Shown: positions 17,518 through 26,088, numbered from the stretch's first letter. The stretch is DNA of 36,841 bases from Bermanella sp034112345 (GCA_034112345.1 JAWUVN010000052.1:1-36841), one strand, 5' to 3'. Made by a program: numbers and translations. Notes: generated by a model from the sequence alone, not told the origin.

Positions 17518-17976
17518 GTGCAAAACACCGTTACCAACAAAATTAAAACACTAATGGCTTTTGACTACGGCAAAAAACGCATTGGGTTAGCTGTTGGGCA
17601 ACGTTTATTGCAAAGCGCCAATGGTATTGGTTACGTCAATGCAACTGATGGGAAACCAAATTGGGATCAACTAGATGCATTTGTAAAAGAGTGGCAACCA
17701 GATGGTTTTGTTGTTGGCCTACCCCTCAATATGGATGGCTCTGAAAGTGACATGTCCAAACGGGCAAACAAATTCAGTAACCGACTGCACGGCCGCTATG
17801 GTAAACCCAGCTTTACTATTGATGAACGCTTAAGCACCTACGCAGCAAAAGAAGAAGCCAGAGCCCAAGGACATAAAGGTCATTACAAATCTGACCCTAT
17901 TGATGCCTTAGCCGCTCAATTTATATTAGAAACCTGGCTAAACGAATACCCTTTTGAACATACAGATCAGGAATAG
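17518..17976 (+). CDS. ruvX: RuvX/YqgF, RNase H-fold nuclease (pre-16S rRNA processing, Holliday junction resolvase-like)
   Basis: A 152-residue RNase H-fold protein. YqgF-family members mature the 5' end of 16S rRNA and are also described as Holliday junction resolvase-like. The motifs LMAFDYGKKRIGLAVG (about 12-27, catalytic Asp16), VVGLPLNMDGSES and the C-terminal DERLSTYAA plus DPIDALAAQFIL carry the acidic metal ligands. The start is GTG at 17518, chosen because TTTAGGA lies 7 bp upstream and the N-terminus matches the family. It precedes pyrR by 8 bp, so it is probably co-transcribed with the pyrimidine genes. Confidence 0.95.
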   Translation: MQNTVTNKIKTLMAFDYGKKRIGLAVGQRLLQSANGIGYVNATDGKPNWDQLDAFVKEWQPDGFVVGLPLNMDGSESDMSKRANKFSNRLHGRYGKPSFTIDERLSTYAAKEEARAQGHKGHYKSDPIDALAAQFILETWLNEYPFEHTDQE

Positions 17977-17984
17977 GAACACAC

Positions 17985-18485
17985 ATGACGCTACCTCAGC
18001 CATCTACTCTGATCGACAATATGGTCGCAGATATTAATCAGCAGTTTCCTGTATTAGATGACTCCATTGTTATGGTTGGCATTCATACTGGTGGAGCTTG
18101 GATTGCGAACCAACTTTTTTCCAAACTGAATTTATCGACAGAGCTAGGTTTGCTTGACATCAGTTTTTATCGAGATGATTTTAGCCAGAATGGACTTCAC
18201 CCAAAAGTAAAAAGCAGTGAACTACCAGACATAGAAGGCAAAACCATCATTCTAGTTGATGACGTTATCATGTCAGGCCGCACCATTCGTGCTGCCATGA
18301 ATGAACTGTTTGACTATGGACGACCTAAAAAGATAGTACTGGCTTCTTTAATAGATGTCGGGCACAGGGAGCTGCCAATTCAAGCTGACATCGTAGGCCA
18401 AACAATCGATTGCCCTACTGATCAAAGAATCAAACTCACAGGTCCAGAGCCGCTTACTCTCACTACTGTGACACTGAACAAATAA
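17985..18485 (+). CDS. pyrR: PyrR, pyrimidine regulator / uracil phosphoribosyltransferase family
   Basis: A type I phosphoribosyltransferase of 166 residues. The PRPP loop is TIILVDDVIMSGRTIRAAM (about 87-105), typical of PyrR (VDDVLxTGRTxRAA). MVGIHTGGAWIANQL and DISFYRDDF are further family blocks. In Bacillus, PyrR binds pyr mRNA; in Pseudomonas-type bacteria its regulatory mode is less clear. No attenuator or anti-terminator was found upstream of pyrB: only 4 bp separate the two genes. It sits directly before pyrB and pyrC', as in Pseudomonas. AGGAA precedes the ATG. Confidence 0.95.
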   Translation: MTLPQPSTLIDNMVADINQQFPVLDDSIVMVGIHTGGAWIANQLFSKLNLSTELGLLDISFYRDDFSQNGLHPKVKSSELPDIEGKTIILVDDVIMSGRTIRAAMNELFDYGRPKKIVLASLIDVGHRELPIQADIVGQTIDCPTDQRIKLTGPEPLTLTTVTLNK

Positions 18486-18489
18486 GGTT

Positions 18490-19506
18490 ATGACTATGAA
18501 CCCACTGGATCCCAGTCAAATACAATTAAATGAAGATGGTCGCTTAAAACACTTTCTAACCACAGAAGGCTTAAGCAAAGAAATCCTCACTGAAATTTTA
18601 GATACAGCCGATAGTTTTATCGGCACACAGTCCCGTAGCGTTAAGACTGTTCCGCTACTGCGCGGTAAAACAGTGGTAAATTTATTTTTTGAAAACTCCA
18701 CTCGTACGCGTTCAACATTTGAACTAGCCGCCAAACGCTTAAGCGCCAATATTTTAAACTTAGACATTGCTCGCAGCGCCACCAGTAAGGGTGAAACCTT
18801 AATGGATACATTATGGAATTTAGAATCCATGTACAGCGACATGTTTATTGTGCGCCACGCTGATTCAGGCGCGGCACACTTTATTGCACAGCACGTTACA
18901 CCTAATGTGGCGGTGATTAATGCTGGTGATGGCCGCCATGCGCACCCAACGCAAGCTATGCTCGACATGCTCACTATTCGTCGTGAAAAAGGGGGGTTTG
19001 AAAACTTAACCGTAGCCATTGTTGGTGACATTCTTCATAGCCGAGTGGCCCGCTCACAAATATATGCGCTCAATACATTGGGTGCAGAAGAAGTACGCGT
19101 CATTGGCCCCAACACCTTATTACCCAGCGAAATAGAAAGCCTAGGTGCAAAAGCGTATAACAACATGGAGCAAGGCCTAAAAGGTGTAGATGTCATCATC
19201 ATGCTGCGCTTGCAAAAAGAGCGTATGCAAAATGCATTACTGCCAAGTGAGTCTGAGTTTTATCGCCTATACGGATTAAGTACTGACAAACTAGCACTGG
19301 CAAAACCTGATGCAATTGTAATGCACCCTGGCCCTATCAATCGCGGAGTTGAAATCGAAAGCGCCGTGGCCGATGGCCCACAAAGTGTTATTTTGAAACA
19401 AGTGAGTAATGGTATTCCGATGCGTATGGCTGTCATGGCGATGGCAATGGGCGGACAACAGTCTGGGCAAGCACCCGACAACGAGCAGCGCAAGGAGGAG
19501 GTGTAA
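18490..19506 (+). CDS. pyrB: Aspartate carbamoyltransferase catalytic chain
   Basis: PyrB condenses carbamoyl phosphate with aspartate, the first committed step of pyrimidine synthesis. At 338 residues it is longer than E. coli PyrB (about 310). The extra N-terminus (MNPLDPSQIQLNEDGRLKHF) resembles the Pseudomonas class A enzyme, where such an extension contacts the inactive dihydroorotase partner. The carbamoyl phosphate motif FENSTRTRSTFE is at 67-78, GDGRHAHPTQAMLDM carries His/Gln ligands, and MHPGPINRGVEI is the C-terminal signature. No pyrI is seen. ATG at 18490 has AAGG just upstream; ATG at 18496 is an alternative. The stop lies 1 bp before pyrC'. Confidence 0.97.
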   Translation: MTMNPLDPSQIQLNEDGRLKHFLTTEGLSKEILTEILDTADSFIGTQSRSVKTVPLLRGKTVVNLFFENSTRTRSTFELAAKRLSANILNLDIARSATSKGETLMDTLWNLESMYSDMFIVRHADSGAAHFIAQHVTPNVAVINAGDGRHAHPTQAMLDMLTIRREKGGFENLTVAIVGDILHSRVARSQIYALNTLGAEEVRVIGPNTLLPSEIESLGAKAYNNMEQGLKGVDVIIMLRLQKERMQNALLPSESEFYRLYGLSTDKLALAKPDAIVMHPGPINRGVEIESAVADGPQSVILKQVSNGIPMRMAVMAMAMGGQQSGQAPDNEQRKEEV

Positions 19507-19507
19507 C

Positions 19508-20797
19508 ATGAAAATCCAACCTCAAAATACAATTTGCATTCAGGGCGGTCACGTTTTTGATCCCAGCGAAAATCTAGATGCTGTGATGGATGTATTCATT
19601 GAAAATGACAGCATCGTCGCCTTAGGCACAGCTCCTGAAGGCTTTACGTCAAAAGAAATAATAGATGCTTCGGGAAAAATGATCTTCCCTGGTTTTGTTG
19701 ATAGTAATGCATTTTTATCAGAACCAGGGTTCACCCAAAAAGGTTCTATTTATTCTGAAACACACGCTGCAGCTCAGTCAGGCATCACGACTCTTTGCTG
19801 CACACCTAATACTAAACCTGTTTTAGACAGTTCTGCTCAAGTAACCTTGGTACGTGATAAAGCCAAGCAAGCAGGGTTTTGTAACGTATTGCCTATTGGC
19901 GCTTTAACCGCCGGACTTGAGGGCGAGCAATTAAGTAATATGCACGGTCTAAAAGAAGCCGGATGCATTGCACTCAGCAATCAAGATATTTCATTCAAAG
20001 ACAGTCACGTTATTAAGCAGTGCTACCATTACGCCGCCGGATTTAATATTACAGTAATGGTGACACCACTTGACCCTGCTCTTGCACAAGATGGCGCCAT
20101 GCATGAATGCGCAACAAGTACACAATTAGGTTTAGCGGGTATTGGTGAAAGCGCGGAAACTTCGGCACTGGCTCAACACTTGATTCTTGCAGAAGAAACA
20201 GGCGTCACACTGCATATAAGCAGGGTGACAAGTAAGCGCGCTTTAGACATGATTATAACGGCACAAAAACAAGGCCTCAGCGTCACAGCCGATGTAGCTC
20301 TAGGCAACCTTGCATTCAATGCCGAGCATTGTGCCGGCTACAACAGCTTAATGCATGTTTCACCCGTGTACCGCAGCCACCTCGACCAACAGGCATTGAT
20401 CGATGGTGTCAATAACGGTGTACTATCTATCTGCTCAAATCATATTCCTCAAGACACTGCGAGTAAAATGGCACCCTTTTCAGCCAGCGAAAAAGGCATC
20501 AGTGCTCTAGACAGTTTTTCTAGTGTAATTTTTGATTTGGTAAGCAAGAAAGTACTGACGCTAGCTGCTGCTATTAAAAGTATTTCTTCACTGCCTGCTA
20601 AGCAATTAAAGATTAACGCAGGTAAGATTAAAATCGAAGGGGCGGCGGATTTATGCATTGCTGACATGAATGCAAAGACACGCTTAACATCAGATAATAT
20701 AATTTCAAAAGGTGTAAACAACCCTTGGATTGATCAAAACTTATCTGGATCTATTACCCATACCATTAATGCTGGGCACATTGTATTTCAAAGATAA
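19508..20797 (+). CDS. pyrC': Dihydroorotase-like protein, non-catalytic (PyrC')
   Basis: This 429-residue protein has the dihydroorotase/amidohydrolase fold but lacks key metal ligands. The PGFVDxHxHLREPG motif reads PGFVDSNAFLSEPG (61-74), so both His are replaced (Asn67, Phe69). The later DHAPH motif reads SNHIPQ (310-315), losing the Asp; His236 in LHISRVTS remains. This matches the inactive PyrC' of Pseudomonas, a structural partner that builds the dodecameric ATCase with PyrB. An active pyrC must be elsewhere. The start at 19508 is decided by a strong AGGAGG 8 bp upstream; a longer reading from 19409 runs inside pyrB and is rejected. A strong terminator follows. Confidence 0.95.
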   Translation: MKIQPQNTICIQGGHVFDPSENLDAVMDVFIENDSIVALGTAPEGFTSKEIIDASGKMIFPGFVDSNAFLSEPGFTQKGSIYSETHAAAQSGITTLCCTPNTKPVLDSSAQVTLVRDKAKQAGFCNVLPIGALTAGLEGEQLSNMHGLKEAGCIALSNQDISFKDSHVIKQCYHYAAGFNITVMVTPLDPALAQDGAMHECATSTQLGLAGIGESAETSALAQHLILAEETGVTLHISRVTSKRALDMIITAQKQGLSVTADVALGNLAFNAEHCAGYNSLMHVSPVYRSHLDQQALIDGVNNGVLSICSNHIPQDTASKMAPFSASEKGISALDSFSSVIFDLVSKKVLTLAAAIKSISSLPAKQLKINAGKIKIEGAADLCIADMNAKTRLTSDNIISKGVNNPWIDQNLSGSITHTINAGHIVFQR

Positions 20798-20843
20798 CGC
20801 TTAATACTCACCTGGGTATTAAACTAATAAAAATAAAAATAAA

Positions 20844-20870
20844 AAAGGCGCATATGCGCCTTTCTTATTT
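20844..20870. terminator. Bidirectional intrinsic terminator (pyrC' / orphan gene)
   Basis: A perfect 20-bp palindrome AAAGGCGCATATGCGCCTTT (20844-20863) with T-rich sequence after and A-rich sequence before. It separates the plus-strand pyr genes from the minus-strand gene ending at 20886. Confidence 0.88.
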
Positions 20871-20885
20871 TATGAGCCATATCAA

Positions 20886-21251
20886 TTACTCAGTACAAAT
20901 AGATCCAGAACTAAGCCAAGTTTGCATTTCAATTTCAGGATTATGATTAAAGTAACTCACTTGAGTTTCTAAGCATGACTTCTTACCTTCTTGAATAAAT
21001 AAGCTTCGGTAATGACGAATGAACTTATTTTCACTATTAATACTTTGCTGCATCAACTGTGTTTCTAAATACTTTCTATCCAACAAATTTTCTCCCACTA
21101 CTGCATCCATATCTTCGAATGCTAAGCTCAGCCAAAGCACATCTTTTTCAACCTGCACTTCAGCCTCCCCTGCTATTTGTTTATATTCATAAAATAACCA
21201 ACCACAAAATAAAAATACTAATACAGTTATACCGGTGAAAATATTTTTCAT
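20886..21251 (-). CDS. Hypothetical membrane-anchored protein
   Basis: I do not recognise this 121-residue protein. A short Lys-containing start is followed by one hydrophobic segment (about 6-22, ending CGWLFYEY), with no clear signal peptidase site, so it is probably anchored in the inner membrane. The remaining roughly 95 residues, presumably periplasmic, are mixed and charged. Two Cys (94 and 119) could form a disulfide. The Shine-Dalgarno is weak (TTAAG). The gene stands alone, with terminators on both sides (20844-20870 and 21279-21301), next to pilU on the same strand. A link to pili is only suggested by position. Codon use does not look foreign by eye. Confidence 0.7.
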   Translation of the reverse strand: MKNIFTGITVLVFLFCGWLFYEYKQIAGEAEVQVEKDVLWLSLAFEDMDAVVGENLLDRKYLETQLMQQSINSENKFIRHYRSLFIQEGKKSCLETQVSYFNHNPEIEMQTWLSSGSICTE

Positions 21252-21278
21252 TTACTTAATTCACTATTTTGTAAGAAT

Positions 21279-21301
21279 AAAAAAAGGCACGTAAACGTAC
21301 C
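21279..21301 (-). terminator. Intrinsic terminator after pilU
   Basis: Read on the minus strand: GGTACG, loop TTTA, CGTGCC (21301-21286, one G-U pair), followed by TTTTTTT. It lies 27 bp past the pilU stop and separates pilU from the orphan gene. Confidence 0.82.
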
Positions 21302-21327
21302 CTTTCAAACAAACCAAATTAACGCTA

Positions 21328-22440
21328 CTAATCTTGTAAGGTTAAACCCTTAGTTGCTGATGTTAATTGCTCTGGGTCTTCTGATGCCAACTTAATCATT
21401 AAGCGTAAATCATTAGCACTATCTGCATGACTTAACGCATCGTCATAAGTAATCTCACCAGATTGATATAACTTAAATAAACCCTGATCAAAAGTTTGCA
21501 TGCCACTTTCTGTAGATTTAGTCATCAGCGCTTTCAATTCATGCACCTCACCTTTACGAATGAGATCTGACACAAGTGGCGTATTCAACAATACTTCTAC
21601 CACTGCACGGCGACCCTTACCATCTGGTGTGGGAATTAATTGCTGTGCAACAATGGCTCTTAAGTTAAGCGAAAGATCCATCCACACTTGAGAATGCACA
21701 TCTGACGGAAAGAAATGAATCACTCGGTCCAATGCTTGGTTAGCATTATTCGCATGTAATGTCGCTAAACATAAGTGCCCTGTTTCAGCAAAGGTGATTG
21801 CATGATTCATCGTTTGCGCGCTACGAACCTCACCAATCATGATCACATCTGGCGCTTGTCGTAGCGTATTTTTCAATGCTATTTCAAAACTTTCTGTATC
21901 TAATCCCACTTCACGCTGAGTAACAATGCAACCCTGATGCTGATGTATGTACTCGATAGGATCTTCTATACTGATTATGTGTCCACGGCTGTTTTGATTT
22001 CGATATCCAATCATAGACGCTAACGAAGTAGATTTACCCGCTCCCGTTGCCCCTACAAATAAAACCAAGCCACGTTTTGCCATGGCAATCTCTTTAATGC
22101 TTTCGGGCAAACCCAGCTGCTCTATTTGAGGAATGCGCGTTTCAATACGGCGCAATACCACACCTGCTAAGTTACGTTGAAAAAATGCACTAGCACGAAA
22201 ACGACCAATACCGCTGGCACTTACCGCAAAGTTTAATTCTTTATCTTGTTCGAATTCTTTGACTTGCTTAGGGCTCATCATTCCGTAAATGATGTCTTTT
22301 GTTTCCTCTGGACTCAAAGGAGATTTGGTTACCGCATGAATTCGACCATGTACTTTCATACTTGGTGGCATACCTGCGGTGATAAATAAATCCGATGCGG
22401 TTTTATCGACCATCAAACGTAAAAGCTTATCAATTTCCAT
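21328..22440 (-). CDS. pilU: PilU, type IV pilus retraction ATPase
   Basis: A hexameric cytoplasmic ATPase of the GspE/PilT family that assists PilT in pilus retraction. It is 370 residues. The N-terminal PAS-like domain begins MEIDKLLRLMVDKTASDLFITAGMPP. Walker A is GATGAGKST (130-138), the Asp box IISIEDPIEYIH follows, Walker B is DVIMIGEVRS, and the His box is GHLCLATLHANNA. It differs from PilT in having MIGEVRSAQTM rather than VGEMRDLETI and a longer C-terminus. GGAGGG lies about 7 bp before the ATG. It follows pilT in the same direction with an 87-bp gap, as in Pseudomonas. Confidence 0.96.
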   Translation of the reverse strand: MEIDKLLRLMVDKTASDLFITAGMPPSMKVHGRIHAVTKSPLSPEETKDIIYGMMSPKQVKEFEQDKELNFAVSASGIGRFRASAFFQRNLAGVVLRRIETRIPQIEQLGLPESIKEIAMAKRGLVLFVGATGAGKSTSLASMIGYRNQNSRGHIISIEDPIEYIHQHQGCIVTQREVGLDTESFEIALKNTLRQAPDVIMIGEVRSAQTMNHAITFAETGHLCLATLHANNANQALDRVIHFFPSDVHSQVWMDLSLNLRAIVAQQLIPTPDGKGRRAVVEVLLNTPLVSDLIRKGEVHELKALMTKSTESGMQTFDQGLFKLYQSGEITYDDALSHADSANDLRLMIKLASEDPEQLTSATKGLTLQD

Positions 22441-22527
22441 GTTTCTTCCCTCCCTAAATACTTAGTTTAGGGGTTTAAATTATCTATAGATGCACGGCCC
22501 GATAAAACTGACGACACACTTAACATG

Positions 22528-23562
22528 TTAAAAATTTTCTGGTGTTTTTGCTTTTTCTCGAGCAGCTTCTGGAGTAATCAAACCTTTCTGTACCAAGCCT
22601 TTCAAAGTTTGATCCATTGTGGTCATGCCCATTGAGCTACCGGTTTGAATCGCGCTGTACATTTGCGCAACTTTATCTTCACGAATTAAGTTACGAATTG
22701 CAGGGGTACCCACCATAATTTCGTGTGCCGCTACACGGCCACCGCCTTTTTTCTTAATTAGACACTGTGAAATAACCCCTTCTAGGGATTCAGATAACAT
22801 GGATCGAACCATGGATTTTTCTTCTGCTGGAAATACATCAACAATACGGTCAACGGTTTTAGCCGCAGACGTGGTATGCAAGGTGCCGAATACACAGTGG
22901 CCCGTTTCAGCAGCGGTTAATGCTAAGCGAATGGTTTCAAGATCTCGCATCTCACCAACCAATATCACATCTGGATCTTCACGAAGAGCTGAACGCAACG
23001 CTTCATTAAAGCCCAGCGTGTCACGATGTACTTCTCGTTGGTTCACAAGAGACTTTTTACTCTGGTGTACAAATTCGATTGGGTCTTCAACTGTTAATAT
23101 GTGTTTATGATAAGTCTCGTTTAGATAATCAACCATAGCCGCAAGCGTTGTCGATTTACCCGAACCAGTGGGCCCTGTTACTACAACCAAACCTCTTGGC
23201 TTGGTTGCAAGGTCTTTGAAAATTTGACCCATACCTAGATCATCACACGTTAATACTTTAGATGGGATGGTACGAAATACCGCTGCAGCACCACGGTTTT
23301 GATTAAATGCGTTTACACGAAAACGAGCAACACCTGGCACCTCAAACGAGTAATCGGTTTCTAAAAATTCTTCGAAATCTTTACGCTGCTTATCGTTCAT
23401 AATGTCGTACACAAGAGCATGTACTTCTTTATGACTCAGTGCAGGAAGGTTGATTCGACGAACCTCACCATCGACACGAATCATAGGCGGCAAGCCTGCT
23501 GAAAGGTGTAAATCTGACGCGCCTTGTTTGGCCGAAAAAGCCAATAATTCAGTAATATCCAT
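22528..23562 (-). CDS. pilT: PilT, type IV pilus retraction ATPase
   Basis: The main retraction motor of type IV pili, acting at the inner-membrane base. It is 344 residues, exactly the family length. The N-terminus MDITELLAFSAKQGASDLHLSAG is typical. Walker A is GPTGSGKST (130-138), Asp box TVEDPIEFVH, Walker B DVILVGEMRD, His box GHCVFGTLHT. The retraction-specific C-terminal block is present as AIRNLIREDKVAQMYS (PilT 'AIRNLIRE' motif). GGAG lies about 10 bp upstream of the ATG. The gene is divergent from yggS and forms a pair with pilU. Confidence 0.98.
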   Translation of the reverse strand: MDITELLAFSAKQGASDLHLSAGLPPMIRVDGEVRRINLPALSHKEVHALVYDIMNDKQRKDFEEFLETDYSFEVPGVARFRVNAFNQNRGAAAVFRTIPSKVLTCDDLGMGQIFKDLATKPRGLVVVTGPTGSGKSTTLAAMVDYLNETYHKHILTVEDPIEFVHQSKKSLVNQREVHRDTLGFNEALRSALREDPDVILVGEMRDLETIRLALTAAETGHCVFGTLHTTSAAKTVDRIVDVFPAEEKSMVRSMLSESLEGVISQCLIKKKGGGRVAAHEIMVGTPAIRNLIREDKVAQMYSAIQTGSSMGMTTMDQTLKGLVQKGLITPEAAREKAKTPENF

Positions 23563-23667
23563 AAACCGGTACTCCGCTACGTCATATTGCCCTGTTCAGT
23601 GTAGTTCATACTGAATGCTGTCCATGTCATAATGCACAAACAGAGTCATAATTGACGTTTAACATGC

Positions 23668-23676
23668 TGTTATAAT
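23668..23676 (+). promoter_or_regulatory. Extended -10 promoter for yggS-proC
   Basis: TGTTATAAT (TG at 23668-23669, TATAAT at 23671-23676) forms an extended -10 box 41 bp before yggS. TTGACG at 23652 is only 13 bp away, too close for a normal -35. Confidence 0.5.
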
Positions 23677-23716
23677 TAGAATTACAAGCATTGTAACCAG
23701 ACCAGAAAATAAAACC

Positions 23717-24415
23717 ATGACGGATTTAGAATCTAGCGAGAATTTAATTAATCGCTATCACACAGTCAAACAAGACATTGCCAGTACTTGCTCAGATACT
23801 GATCGTAATCCTGAGTCTGTACAGTTATTAGCGGTTTCTAAAAAGCACTCAATTGAATCTATCGAATCTATTTACAAGTTGGATCAGAGGGCCTTTGGCG
23901 AGAACTATGTGCAAGAAGGCGTGGATAAAGTAAATGCGCTATCGCATTTAGATATTCAATGGCACTTTATTGGCCCGATTCAATCAAATAAATCCCGATT
24001 GGTTGCAGAGCACTTTGATTGGGTTCACACCATAGATCGCACAAAAATTGCAACACGATTGAATGAACAACGCCCCAAAAATTGCCCGCCTTTAAATGTA
24101 TTAATTCAAATTAATATCAGTAATCAAGACAGTAAATCGGGTGTGCAACTAAATGAATTAAAGGCCTTAGCTGAATCCATTCAATCTATGGAGCACTTAA
24201 CATTACGTGGCTTAATGTGTATTCCAGCAGAGCAAACGACTGAACAACTTGAAAAAGAGTTCAGGCAAATGCAGCAAACATTTAGTGAATTAAAAACACG
24301 ATACAAAACCGTCGATACGCTCTCTATGGGTATGTCTGGTGATCTTGCTAGTGCAATAAAATGTGGCAGCACCATGGTGCGCATTGGCACAGCCATTTTT
24401 GGCAAAAGAACATAA
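23717..24415 (+). CDS. yggS: YggS/PROSC family pyridoxal-phosphate homeostasis protein
   Basis: A 232-residue single-domain PLP-binding TIM barrel (alanine racemase N-terminal fold) that helps hold and balance cellular PLP. The PLP lysine is Lys42 in LLAVSKKHS, followed by FGENYVQEGVDK, WHFIGPIQSNKS, HTIDR and the phosphate-binding LSMGMSGDLASAIKCGSTMVRIG near the C-terminus. The gene is 28 bp upstream of proC, a common pairing, and is divergent from pilT. The Shine-Dalgarno before 23717 is weak. Confidence 0.96.
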   Translation: MTDLESSENLINRYHTVKQDIASTCSDTDRNPESVQLLAVSKKHSIESIESIYKLDQRAFGENYVQEGVDKVNALSHLDIQWHFIGPIQSNKSRLVAEHFDWVHTIDRTKIATRLNEQRPKNCPPLNVLIQINISNQDSKSGVQLNELKALAESIQSMEHLTLRGLMCIPAEQTTEQLEKEFRQMQQTFSELKTRYKTVDTLSMGMSGDLASAIKCGSTMVRIGTAIFGKRT

Positions 24416-24443
24416 GTAAAAATTTAAATACAAGGCTAAACAG

Positions 24444-25265
24444 ATGACAACAATTGCATTTATTGGTGCTGGTAATATGGCAAGCGCCATCATTGGTGGG
24501 CTAATCAATAGTGGCAGCAACCCTCAATCTATTTGGGCATGCGACCCAGGTCAGGATAAATTAGAGCAACTGGCCGAGCAATTTGGCATTCGCACCACCA
24601 CTGACAATCTCACTGCCATCCCACAAGCTGATGTCATTATATTAGCGGTAAAACCACAAATTATGGAATCCGTTTTAGCGCCGCTTCAAACTGCCCTACA
24701 AAACTCAAAACCTCTTATTATATCTGTTGCAGCTGGCATTAACTTACACAGTTTATCAACCTGGTGTGGCGGTCCACTGCCTATTGTGCGCTGCATGCCA
24801 AATACACCAGCACTAGTTGGCCAAGGAGCCAGCGGCTTATATGCAAACAGTGAAACCAGTGCGCAGCAAAAAAATATGAGCGAAGAAATTTTAAATGCTG
24901 TTGGCATCAGTGTTTGGGTTCAATCCGAAGATGAATTAAACGCCGTAACGGCTGTTTCAGGCAGCGGCCCGGCTTACTATTTTTTATTCATGGAAGCCAT
25001 GATTGCAGCGGGTGAGAAATTAGGCCTAAGCAAGGAAACAGCGACCACACTAACCTTAAAAACAGCGCTTGGTGCAGCCGCTATGGCCAGCGACAGCAAT
25101 ATAGACCCTGCCCAGCTAAGAAAAAATGTGACATCACCAAACGGCACAACGGAGCAAGCCATTAAAACATTCATGGAGAATGGACTAGAGGCATTAGTTG
25201 ATAAAGCCCTGACAGCCGCCAGTGACCGTAGCGAATCATTGAGTGATGAATTGGGCGCTAAATAA
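24444..25265 (+). CDS. proC: Pyrroline-5-carboxylate reductase
   Basis: ProC reduces pyrroline-5-carboxylate to proline with NAD(P)H, the last step of proline synthesis. It is 273 residues. The Rossmann motif is IAFIGAGNMASAIIGGL (about 4-20). ILAVKPQ, VRCMPNTPALVGQGASGLY and AVSGSGPAYYFLFMEAM (active-site/substrate region) are family signatures, and VTSPNGTTEQAI is near the C-terminus. AAGG precedes the ATG. In Pseudomonas, yggT and metX/metW come next; here the gene is followed instead by convergent radC. Confidence 0.97.
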   Translation: MTTIAFIGAGNMASAIIGGLINSGSNPQSIWACDPGQDKLEQLAEQFGIRTTTDNLTAIPQADVIILAVKPQIMESVLAPLQTALQNSKPLIISVAAGINLHSLSTWCGGPLPIVRCMPNTPALVGQGASGLYANSETSAQQKNMSEEILNAVGISVWVQSEDELNAVTAVSGSGPAYYFLFMEAMIAAGEKLGLSKETATTLTLKTALGAAAMASDSNIDPAQLRKNVTSPNGTTEQAIKTFMENGLEALVDKALTAASDRSESLSDELGAK

Positions 25266-25291
25266 ACGCTTAAAGCAGCGTGCTATGTGCG

Positions 25292-25329
25292 CTCGATTTA
25301 AATGATGCACCCACGTCATTTGAATCGAG
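25292..25329. terminator. 14-bp hairpin between proC and radC
   Basis: CTCGATTTAAATGA (25292-25305), a 10-base loop, TCATTTGAATCGAG (25316-25329), with one G-U pair. U-tracts are poor on both sides. It lies between convergent genes and may end one or both transcripts. Confidence 0.5.
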
Positions 25330-25413
25330 TGATCAACTCCTTTCTTCTGAATCTTTATTTAATCTATTATAAACGCGTTTTTTAACCGCCAAATAAGCAT
25401 AATAATTAAACGA

Positions 25414-26088
25414 CTAAATTAACCCTCTTTCGGCCATAGAAACCACCAGACCATCTCCCACAATAAAATGATCAAGTACCCTTACATCCACCAGCGACAA
25501 CGCAGACACCAGCTTTGTGGTAATGCGCTCATCACTGATGCTGGGCTCTGCTACACCTGATGGGTGATTATGCGCAAACATCACAGCCGCCGCATTGTGT
25601 TTTAACACGTACTTAACCACTTCTCTTGGGTAAACGCTGGCTGCATCAAGCGTTCCTTGAAACAATTCTTGATAATGAATTAAGCGATTTTGGTTATCTA
25701 ACAATAAACAACTAAACACTTCATGAGGCAGGTGCCTTAGCTGACTGGTTAAGTACGCTTTTACCGCATGAGGACTATTGAACGCTTCTGGTTTTTCTAA
25801 GGTTTGCTTCAGGTGTCGCCGGCTCATCTCTAGCACTGCCTGTAACTGCGCATACTTGGCTGGCCCCAATCCTAGGTTTCTACAAAAGGCCGTTTGATCG
25901 GCCTCTAACAATGGACGCAACCCATCAAATTGATTCAATAAATTTCTAGCAAGATCCACTGCAGTGCAGCCCTTAATACCGGTTCGTAGAAAAATCGCCA
26001 GTAACTCAGCATCGCTTAAGCTCTGGGCACCCTGTCCCAATAATTTCTCTCGTGGCCGCTCATCAGCTGGCCAATCTGTAATTGCCAT
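25414..26088 (-). CDS. radC: RadC family JAMM/MPN+ domain protein
   Basis: RadC-family proteins carry a JAMM metalloprotease-like domain. The old link to DNA repair is not supported in E. coli, so the role is unclear. The N-terminal part has a helix-hairpin-helix-like segment (LSDAELLAIFLRTG, NLGLGPAKYAQLQAV). The C-terminal metal site is VMFAHNHPSGVAEPSISD (HxHPSG plus downstream Asp) with the upstream Glu region LFQGTLDAASVYPREV. I chose ATG at 26088 (MAITDWPADERPREKLL, 224 residues) because GGAG lies 5 bp upstream and Pseudomonas RadC starts the same way. A GTG at 26094 would add two residues. Confidence 0.93.
   Translation of the reverse strand: MAITDWPADERPREKLLGQGAQSLSDAELLAIFLRTGIKGCTAVDLARNLLNQFDGLRPLLEADQTAFCRNLGLGPAKYAQLQAVLEMSRRHLKQTLEKPEAFNSPHAVKAYLTSQLRHLPHEVFSCLLLDNQNRLIHYQELFQGTLDAASVYPREVVKYVLKHNAAAVMFAHNHPSGVAEPSISDERITTKLVSALSLVDVRVLDHFIVGDGLVVSMAERGLI

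Noticed and set aside
18486..18489. PyrR-type attenuator before pyrB
   Set aside because: The spacer is 4 bp, leaving no room for an anti-terminator/terminator pair.
18516..19031. 171-codon frame on the minus strand inside pyrB
   Set aside because: Antisense shadow of a secure gene, with no ribosome binding site or known domain.
19409..19507. Longer N-terminus for pyrC' starting inside pyrB
   Set aside because: The reading overlaps pyrB in another frame, while the ATG at 19508 has a strong AGGAGG and the correct family start.
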